From Oscillospiraceae bacterium (GTDB taxonomy: Bacteria > Bacillota > Clostridia > Oscillospirales > UBA644), in contig SVMP01000024.1 of assembly GCA_015067385.1 (NCBI GenBank), positions 1 through 17,498 on the forward strand: 17,498 nt of DNA. Reading direction: 5' to 3'. A program made the translations under genes and the position numbers. The notes below the pieces were generated by a model that was given only the letters and a program-made list of their open reading frames with translations, had not been told where the DNA came from and made no database searches. Positions 7,960-13,206 of the stretch are shown here, one piece after another; positions within the stretch are counted from its first letter, which is position 1, and the number at the start of each line of letters is the position of its first letter.

Positions 7960-8889
7960 ATGAATAAAATTGTTGTTATCGTTGGTCCTACAGCCAGCGG
8001 AAAAACATCTCTATCTGTTGAATTGGCAAAAAAATTTAACGGAGAAATTATCTCAGCTGATTCGATGCAGGTTTACAGAGGAATGGATATCGGAACAGCA
8101 AAGGTTACAAATGAAGAAAAACAGGGGATAACTCATCATCTGATAGATATTTTAGATCCATCGGAAGAGTTTTCTCTTGCTGATTATCTTGATCACGTCA
8201 AGAAAGCTGTAAATGATATTCTTTCAAGAGGCAAAACTCCATTCCTTGTGGGTGGGACCGGATTATATGTTTCTTCTTTCACTGATAATATTAAATTAAG
8301 TCCATCTAAAGCCGATCCGGAGTATAGAGCTTTTTTAAATGACTTTGCCGGTAAGAATGGTACATGGGCCTTAAAGGAGTTATTGCGTCCTGTTGATCCC
8401 GAATCTTATGCTAAGCTCTTCGATAATGATGTTAAACGTATTTCAAGAGCTCTTGAAATTTACAGAGACACAGGTAAAACAGTTGAAGAATATAATAAAG
8501 AATCAAGACAGAATCCCGAATTTGAATTCCTGAAATTCGGGTTGACTTGCGCTAACAGAGATTTCCTATATGAAAGAATAAACAATCGTGTTGATATTAT
8601 GATGGAACAAGGTTTGTTGGATGAGGTTAAACGTATTTCTTCATTAAACAGATCCGGAACAGCTTGTCAGGCAATCGGATACCGTCAATTTGATGATTAT
8701 TTTAAAGGGAATATTTCATTGGAACAGGCAATTGAACTTGTAAAGCAAGAAAGCCGCAGATACGCAAAACGGCAGTTGACATGGTTTAAAAGGGACAAGG
8801 ATATAATTTGGCACAATATTGATGAAAATAATTCGGAAGAAATTATGAATTCTTGCTCTAAACATATGGAAAAATTCTTAAAAGTATGA
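7960..8889 (+). CDS. miaA: tRNA dimethylallyltransferase MiaA
   Basis: MiaA transfers the dimethylallyl group of DMAPP to N6 of A37 in tRNAs that read UNN codons, giving i6A. The 309-residue length is normal. Visible motifs are the P-loop GPTASGKT (9-16), DSMQVYRGMDIGTAK (34-48), which holds the catalytic Asp and substrate contacts, and GGTGLY (98-103). Nearer the C-terminus are QAIGYRQFDDY and RRYAKRQLTWFKRD, both typical of the family. The start lies 4 bases after the mutL stop, with AGGA in the mutL end as a weak ribosome-binding site, so coupling is likely. Its stop codon is embedded in a possible promoter for hfq. Product and MiaB substrate are linked: both enzymes are in this operon. 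Confidence 0.97.
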   Translation: MNKIVVIVGPTASGKTSLSVELAKKFNGEIISADSMQVYRGMDIGTAKVTNEEKQGITHHLIDILDPSEEFSLADYLDHVKKAVNDILSRGKTPFLVGGTGLYVSSFTDNIKLSPSKADPEYRAFLNDFAGKNGTWALKELLRPVDPESYAKLFDNDVKRISRALEIYRDTGKTVEEYNKESRQNPEFEFLKFGLTCANRDFLYERINNRVDIMMEQGLLDEVKRISSLNRSGTACQAIGYRQFDDYFKGNISLEQAIELVKQESRRYAKRQLTWFKRDKDIIWHNIDENNSEEIMNSCSKHMEKFLKV

Positions 8890-8895
8890 TATAAT
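8867..8895 (+). promoter_or_regulatory. Possible extended -10 promoter for hfq inside the miaA end
   Basis: TGATATAAT at 8887-8895 is a full extended -10 (TGn plus TATAAT) and overlaps the miaA stop codon. Seventeen bases upstream is TGGAAA (8867-8872), which matches 4 of 6 bases of the -35 consensus. Transcription would start near 8902, about 24 bases before the hfq ATG and upstream of its GGAGG. The extended -10 can compensate for the weak -35. Not experimentally supported. Confidence 0.5.
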
Positions 8896-8926
8896 ATAAG
8901 ATAATGAAATAGAATGGAGGAAATTG

Positions 8927-9214
8927 ATGATGGATAACACGATAAACACAAACAACAATGTTAATGATGAAGTATTATTTCAAGATAACCTCAAAACAAA
9001 AAATATTAATCTCCAAGATCTCTTTCTGAATACTGCTCGTAAAGAAAAAACTGTAATTACAATTTTCCTTATGAATGGATTCCAATTAAAAGGAATCGTT
9101 AAAGGATTTGATACCTATGTAGTTTTGTTTGAATCCGAGGGTAAGATCAATATGGTATATAAACATGCGATATCCACAATTCAACCCTCAAAGCCTATTG
9201 ACATTTTTTCTTAA
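8927..9214 (+). CDS. hfq: RNA chaperone Hfq with N-terminal extension
   Basis: Hfq is a hexameric Sm-like RNA chaperone that binds small RNAs and A-rich mRNA. The Sm core is clear: INLQDLFLNTARKEK, then TIFLMNGFQLKGIVKGFD (Sm1), and NMVYKHAISTI (Sm2, with the proximal-face YKH). A TTG at 8924 and ATGs at 8927 and 8930 are all in frame. GGAGG at 8916-8920 sits 6 bases before the ATG at 8927, which I chose (95 residues); 8930 is also possible. About 24 residues, Asn-rich, precede the conserved NINLQD, so the N-terminus is longer than the usual few residues. The miaA-hfq pairing is widely conserved. A local promoter may allow expression apart from the operon. Confidence 0.95.
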   Translation: MMDNTINTNNNVNDEVLFQDNLKTKNINLQDLFLNTARKEKTVITIFLMNGFQLKGIVKGFDTYVVLFESEGKINMVYKHAISTIQPSKPIDIFS

Positions 9215-9217
9215 ATA

Positions 9218-10462
9218 ATGAATTCCAAAATACTGTTTAATATTTTATTCTATGTATTTGCAATAATACTTGCAATTTATTTTACTGTAAGTATTTTTTC
9301 GTCTTCTGTTTTTACCCAAACTATTTCTTCATCAATAGTCGAAGTTTCGTCTGTCGATGATTATATAGTTATTGATGGTATTGCTTTAAGAAACGAAACT
9401 CTGCTTATGGCGGACAGTTCTTTTCAATCTATTCGTTATTTGCCTGAAGATGGTTCAAGAATAGCCAAAAATTCTATTTATGCTTACTATAATGAACAGG
9501 GGATTTCAAACGATCAAACTGTAAAACTCGCCGCTTTAAACCGAAAAATGACACGTTTAAATGATACTATCGGCAAGAGTACTCAATATGATATTTTTAC
9601 GGTAGAACAAAATATTAAAGAGTCAATAATATCATATTTAAACAGAAGTTATGCTGATGAATTTTCTGTTTCATCAAAAGAATTCGAACAAGTTCAATCA
9701 GCATTTGATCAGAGGCTTTTACAACAAGAAGGTCCCGCTTATATAAAAGATGTTGTAAAATCATTAAAGTCTGAAATTTCTCAAATTTATTCCGAAAGCG
9801 GCCTTTCCGAAAAAATATTATATGCACCAAGTGCGGGGTATTTTTACTCAAAAGCCGATGGGTACGAATACATAAATATGAACGATTATGAAACGCCAAC
9901 CGTTTCCTCGTTTCGGACTTTGATGGAACAAAAACAAGAAAATATATCCAATTTATGTGTTGGCAAAATTCAGCATTATTCATATTGGGCTTTCTTATCC
10001 TTGGTACCATCGGAGTATGTTTCGGACCTGTATGTGGGAAAAACAGTTTATTTAGAGTTTACGATTCCGGATGTAGGTTCAAAAAAAATATCTACAACTG
10101 TTGAATATATCTCAAGAGCGCAAGATGGTCAAAATGTTGTCAGATTCAGATGCGGAACTTTAACCGCTGATCTGTTTGGCTTGCGAAAAGAAAGTCCGCA
10201 CATGATTTTAAAAACATACACAGGGCTTGAAGTTAACAATGAAGCCTTACGAGTTGTTGACGGACAAACCGGTGTTTATGTAATCTCAGCTCAGCGTATT
10301 ATCTTTAAACCTGTCGATGTTGTTTATGTTTCAGACGAGTTTTCTCTGGTTTCGTCTAAAGCAAATACAGGAGACAGGGTACTTAAAGCGAAAGATGAGA
10401 TTATTATTGGGGGAAAAGATCTTTTCGACGGAAAGATTGTTAATGTTACAAAATATGATTAA
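9218..10462 (+). CDS. Membrane-anchored HlyD-like (adaptor-type) protein of unknown role
   Basis: This 414-residue protein has an N-terminal hydrophobic segment (about residues 7-29) without an obvious cleavage site, so it is probably anchored with the rest outside the membrane. The layout resembles HlyD/membrane-fusion adaptors. A first strand region is followed by a helical stretch (about 95-195), then LYAPSAGYFYSKADGY (about 201-216), a barrel-sandwich half. Beta-barrel segments follow (GKTVYLEFTIPDVG), and a C-terminal domain with GVYVISAQRIIFKPVDVVYV. No transporter partner lies next to it. It starts 3 bases after the hfq stop with no visible ribosome-binding site, suggesting coupling to hfq, and its end overlaps the ylmE/yggS gene by 20 bases. 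Proteins of this kind occur next to ylmE-sepF in related Clostridia (from memory). Function unknown; an envelope or division role is only an inference. Confidence 0.75.
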   Translation: MNSKILFNILFYVFAIILAIYFTVSIFSSSVFTQTISSSIVEVSSVDDYIVIDGIALRNETLLMADSSFQSIRYLPEDGSRIAKNSIYAYYNEQGISNDQTVKLAALNRKMTRLNDTIGKSTQYDIFTVEQNIKESIISYLNRSYADEFSVSSKEFEQVQSAFDQRLLQQEGPAYIKDVVKSLKSEISQIYSESGLSEKILYAPSAGYFYSKADGYEYINMNDYETPTVSSFRTLMEQKQENISNLCVGKIQHYSYWAFLSLVPSEYVSDLYVGKTVYLEFTIPDVGSKKISTTVEYISRAQDGQNVVRFRCGTLTADLFGLRKESPHMILKTYTGLEVNNEALRVVDGQTGVYVISAQRIIFKPVDVVYVSDEFSLVSSKANTGDRVLKAKDEIIIGGKDLFDGKIVNVTKYD

Positions 10463-11099
10463 ACAAAATTATGAAGAAATAAAGAAACGTATTTCCGAAT
10501 ATGCAGACATAAATGATATTTCAATTGTGGCAGTTACAAAATATCAAACGGTTGAGGCTGCAAACGAAGCAATTACTTGCGGTATTACGGAAATAGGGGA
10601 GAATAAAGTTCAGCAATTATGTGAACGAGATAAAATTCTTCTTCCGGCAAAACGTCATCTTATAGGACATCTTCAGACAAATAAAGTAAAACATGCTGTT
10701 TCCGTTGCAGATTTAATCCAATCTGTTGATTCTGAGCGAGTTGCTGTGGAAATATCAAAACAAGCTCAAAAAATCAATAAAATTCAAGAAGCTTTGATTG
10801 AGATCAATATTGCAAACGAAGAAACAAAAACCGGCGCATCGCTTTCAGAATTTAAAAATATTATTCAAACATGCGCTTCGTTGCCAAACATATTAATTAA
10901 AGGGCTTATGGCGGTTATGCCGATTTCTGCAGAAGAATATTATTATGAACAAATGCATGATTTATTTTGCGAAACGGCAGCCATGAATTATACAAACACA
11001 CAAATACAAACTCTATCAATGGGTATGTCTAACGACTATATAACAGCTGTAAGACACGGTTCAAATATGATCAGAGTAGGTAGAATCCTCTTTTTATGA
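10443..11099 (+). CDS. ylmE: YggS/YlmE-family PLP-binding protein
   Basis: This is a member of the PLPBP (YggS, PROSC) family, pyridoxal-phosphate-binding proteins involved in vitamin B6 and amino/keto acid homeostasis, with no established enzyme activity. The open frame extends upstream to 10317, but the start chosen is the ATG at 10443, which has GGAAAG 7 bases upstream and gives the usual compact size (218 residues). Motifs: VAVTK with PLP lysine K33, GENKVQQL, HLIGHLQTNKVK, GLMAVMP, and LSMGMSNDYITAVRHGSNMIRVGR, which binds the PLP phosphate. It overlaps the preceding gene by 20 bases and stands before sepF, as ylmE does in Bacillus. An ATG at 10455 is a weaker alternative. Confidence 0.93.
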   Translation: MLQNMIKQNYEEIKKRISEYADINDISIVAVTKYQTVEAANEAITCGITEIGENKVQQLCERDKILLPAKRHLIGHLQTNKVKHAVSVADLIQSVDSERVAVEISKQAQKINKIQEALIEINIANEETKTGASLSEFKNIIQTCASLPNILIKGLMAVMPISAEEYYYEQMHDLFCETAAMNYTNTQIQTLSMGMSNDYITAVRHGSNMIRVGRILFL

Positions 11100-11139
11100 G
11101 GAGTTAAGAGATAAACAAAGTTGAAAGGAAGACAACCAA

Positions 11140-11514
11140 ATGGGTATTTTTAAAAAATTATTTCCTGATGACACCATGAACGATGAGGAGATGCCTGTTC
11201 TTCAAGGGTATCAAGATGCTGATGAGCCTGATGACGGGTATAAGCCTAAGCCTCAATTTGTTCTTGCAAAACCTGAAAAAAGAGAAGATCTGATAGGTAT
11301 TGCGGATAGCCTTCTTGACAGAAAAACTGTTATTTTAAATCTTGAATATGTTCCGAATGAAACACGTCGATTTGTTGATTTCCTCAGCGGCGTTGCTTAT
11401 GCTCTTAACGGTCAGGTAAAGAAAATAGCAGTACATACATTTCTGATTATTCCCGGTGGACTCGACGTATCCGGTGATATTTTTGATGATATCGAAAGTG
11501 AATTGAATTTCTGA
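11140..11514 (+). CDS. sepF: Cell division protein SepF
   Basis: SepF is a membrane-binding protein that forms arcs or rings and tethers FtsZ to the membrane in Gram-positive bacteria. The 124-residue protein begins with the amphipathic membrane-targeting helix MGIFKKLF. An acidic, proline-containing linker (about 12-45) follows, and then the SepF/DUF552 core from about residue 50 to the end, including TVILNLEYVPNETRRFVDFLSG and HTFLIIPGGLDVSG. The ribosome-binding site GAAAGGAAG precedes the ATG. It lies 40 bases after ylmE and 4 bases before ylmH; ylmG, which sits between sepF and ylmH in Bacillus, is absent here. Confidence 0.95.
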   Translation: MGIFKKLFPDDTMNDEEMPVLQGYQDADEPDDGYKPKPQFVLAKPEKREDLIGIADSLLDRKTVILNLEYVPNETRRFVDFLSGVAYALNGQVKKIAVHTFLIIPGGLDVSGDIFDDIESELNF

Positions 11515-11518
11515 TATA

Positions 11519-12271
11519 ATGCAAGTTAGTTCCGACTCATTTTTCGAATCACACATTCGCGATTTGATATTTAAATCAAAAAGAACAGGGCAACCTGTTT
11601 TTTCCGAATTTCTTAATGATAAAGAAAAAATAATTGCAGATAGAATTTCAAACGAGCTATCTTGCGATCATATTTTTTACGGTGGATACTCGGATGCGGA
11701 TAATGTGATCCTTTCGGTTTACACGGATAAACAACCACTGTTATCAGATTTTCCGATAAAATGTTTAAAGGTCAATATAACAAATAAAAATGCAACTCTG
11801 AAACACAGTGATTATATGGGCGCTATAATGTCTCTCGGAATTGATAGAGATGTCTTTGGTGATATTATATCATATCCGGATAAAGCCTATATTTATGTGT
11901 CAGAAATAATGACAGAGTATTTTCTTGATAATCTTACTGAAGTTGGAAGGGAAAAATGCTTTATTACAATTGAGGATGATTCTTTTGTCCCTGATTTAAA
12001 AGAAAAGTTTTCCGAACAACAGATCATTATTGCTTCAGACCGACTTGACTGTTTCATTTCGGCATTATGTCGTTTGTCGAGAGAAAAAAGTTTAGAGACA
12101 GTAAGAAAAAGATTAGTTTTTGTTAATGGCTCAGAGGTAAATAATCCTTCAAAAAAATTATTTGAAGGAGATAAAATAGTTATCCGCGGTTACGGTAAGT
12201 TTATTATAGGGCAATGCGACGGTAAAACGCAAAAAGACAGGTTGAAAATCAAGGTAAAAAAATATAATTGA
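11519..12271 (+). CDS. ylmH: YlmH-family S4 RNA-binding protein
   Basis: This 250-residue protein matches YlmH, which binds RNA and ribosomes through an S4 domain; in Bacillus it has been linked to ribosome quality control. The N-terminal two thirds show the family's FLNDKEKIIADRI near residue 30 and GAIMSLGIDRDVFGDI near residue 100. The S4 domain covers about residues 177-240: RLDCFISALCRLSREKSLETVRKRLVFVNG, then FEGDKIVIRGYGKF. The ATG lies 4 bases after the sepF stop, with no good ribosome-binding site near it, so translation probably depends on sepF. It precedes divIVA, as in Bacillus. Confidence 0.92.
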   Translation: MQVSSDSFFESHIRDLIFKSKRTGQPVFSEFLNDKEKIIADRISNELSCDHIFYGGYSDADNVILSVYTDKQPLLSDFPIKCLKVNITNKNATLKHSDYMGAIMSLGIDRDVFGDIISYPDKAYIYVSEIMTEYFLDNLTEVGREKCFITIEDDSFVPDLKEKFSEQQIIIASDRLDCFISALCRLSREKSLETVRKRLVFVNGSEVNNPSKKLFEGDKIVIRGYGKFIIGQCDGKTQKDRLKIKVKKYN

Positions 12272-12293
12272 TATAATTTAAGGGGTGCGCGTA

Positions 12294-13184
12294 ATGATAA
12301 CACCAAAAGAAATCGAAATGAAGGAATTTACAAGAACCAAAGTTGGCGGTTATAAGCCTGAAGAGGTTGACGAATTCCTCGACAGAATCATGGCTGACTA
12401 CGAATCTCTTCTTGAAGAAAGAGAAATGCTGAACAAACGTATTTCTTATCTTAACGATAAACTTGATAAGGTTCGTGAAGATCAGGATAAAATGCGTTCC
12501 AGTGTAGTTAATAATCAAAAGTCATATGATGATATGATGGGTACAGCCAGAAGAAAAGCTGATAAACTTGTTTCAGACGCACAGGATTATGCAAAACGAC
12601 TCATTGAAACTGCAAAAGAAGAGGCAGACCGCCAGCAGCAAGTTAAAACACAGCTTACCGCAGAAGTTGAATCTTTTAAAGCAAAACTTCTTGGTATATA
12701 CGAAAACCACGTTAAACTTATCTCTACAATTCCTGTTTTCAAGAGAGACGATGAAGAGTACAGCTCTGAAACTCTCGAAATGCTTAAAGTAGCTACCGCA
12801 GATGTAACGCTTGCATCTGAATCTTCATATGTTGATGATCCTGTATCTGATGTTTCCGATAATATGGATACAGAAACAGATTTAGAGATTGAAGACGATG
12901 CTACTCTTGTAATGCCTACTATTCGTTCAGAAAAAGAACAAAAGACAGAACCTTCCCGTTCTCGTCGTGTCTTCAAGAAATATGATGATGATTTCGAGGA
13001 CATTGATGATGAAGATGAGGAAATTGACGATACAAGCGAAAACGACAGTCAAATTAAAGGTCTGTTTTCTTCCGAAAAGAAGAAAAAATCATTATTCGGC
13101 GGCAAAAAGAAATCTAAACTCTTTCTTAGAGATGATGATGACGACGATGACGATGATGACGACGACGATGATGATGAAGATTAA
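12294..13184 (+). CDS. divIVA: DivIVA-family protein with long charged tail ending in poly-Asp
   Basis: DivIVA is a coiled-coil protein that gathers at curved membrane (poles and septa) and recruits division or envelope proteins. I start it at the ATG at 12294 because AGGGG (12281-12285) lies 8 bases upstream; a GTG at 12285 in frame overlaps that site. The 296 residues begin with MITPKEIEMKEFTRTKVGGYKPEEVDEFLDR, the lipid-binding N-domain, and then a coiled coil to about residue 150. After that comes a long disordered tail: an acidic block (230-246), a lysine-rich block (262-279) and finally 15 Asp plus Glu-Asp (280-296). Typical DivIVA proteins are shorter, around 160-230 residues. The neighbours sepF and ylmH support a division role. 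The tail has no function I can name. Confidence 0.94.
   Translation: MITPKEIEMKEFTRTKVGGYKPEEVDEFLDRIMADYESLLEEREMLNKRISYLNDKLDKVREDQDKMRSSVVNNQKSYDDMMGTARRKADKLVSDAQDYAKRLIETAKEEADRQQQVKTQLTAEVESFKAKLLGIYENHVKLISTIPVFKRDDEEYSSETLEMLKVATADVTLASESSYVDDPVSDVSDNMDTETDLEIEDDATLVMPTIRSEKEQKTEPSRSRRVFKKYDDDFEDIDDEDEEIDDTSENDSQIKGLFSSEKKKKSLFGGKKKSKLFLRDDDDDDDDDDDDDDDED
13131..13181 (+). repeat. GAY trinucleotide run encoding poly-Asp at the divIVA end
   Basis: Seventeen codons directly before the stop consist of 15 Asp codons, then Glu and Asp. The Asp codons are mixed (9 GAT, 6 GAC) in irregular order. The mix suggests the acidic protein sequence is maintained rather than a fresh slippage product, although the array could still be prone to length change. 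Confidence 0.9.
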
Positions 13185-13206
13185 TTAAAGGGGTTTCAGC
13201 ATAACT

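Noticed and set aside
8515..8541. Perfect 9-bp inverted repeat (CCCGAATTT / AAATTCGGG) in miaA
   Set aside because: It lies mid-gene, has no T-run and no position relative to a start or stop that suggests a role; one such repeat by chance is plausible.
8776..8807. TTGACA followed by TATAAT inside miaA as a further hfq promoter
   Set aside because: The spacer is 20 bases, too long for a normal sigma-A promoter, and the site lies inside conserved MiaA coding sequence (RQLTWFKRDKD).
10317..10442. Longer ylmE/yggS reading frame starting at 10317
   Set aside because: The extra 42 codons lie within the HlyD-like gene, match no family sequence, and a good ribosome-binding site precedes the ATG at 10443.
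12285..12293. GTG at 12285 as divIVA start
   Set aside because: It overlaps the AGGGG ribosome-binding site; the ATG at 12294 has correct spacing and begins the family's usual N-terminus.
12967..13188. Met-rich 73-codon frame over the divIVA end
   Set aside because: It is the shifted reading of the GAY repeat (ATGATG...), producing artificial Met/Thr runs.
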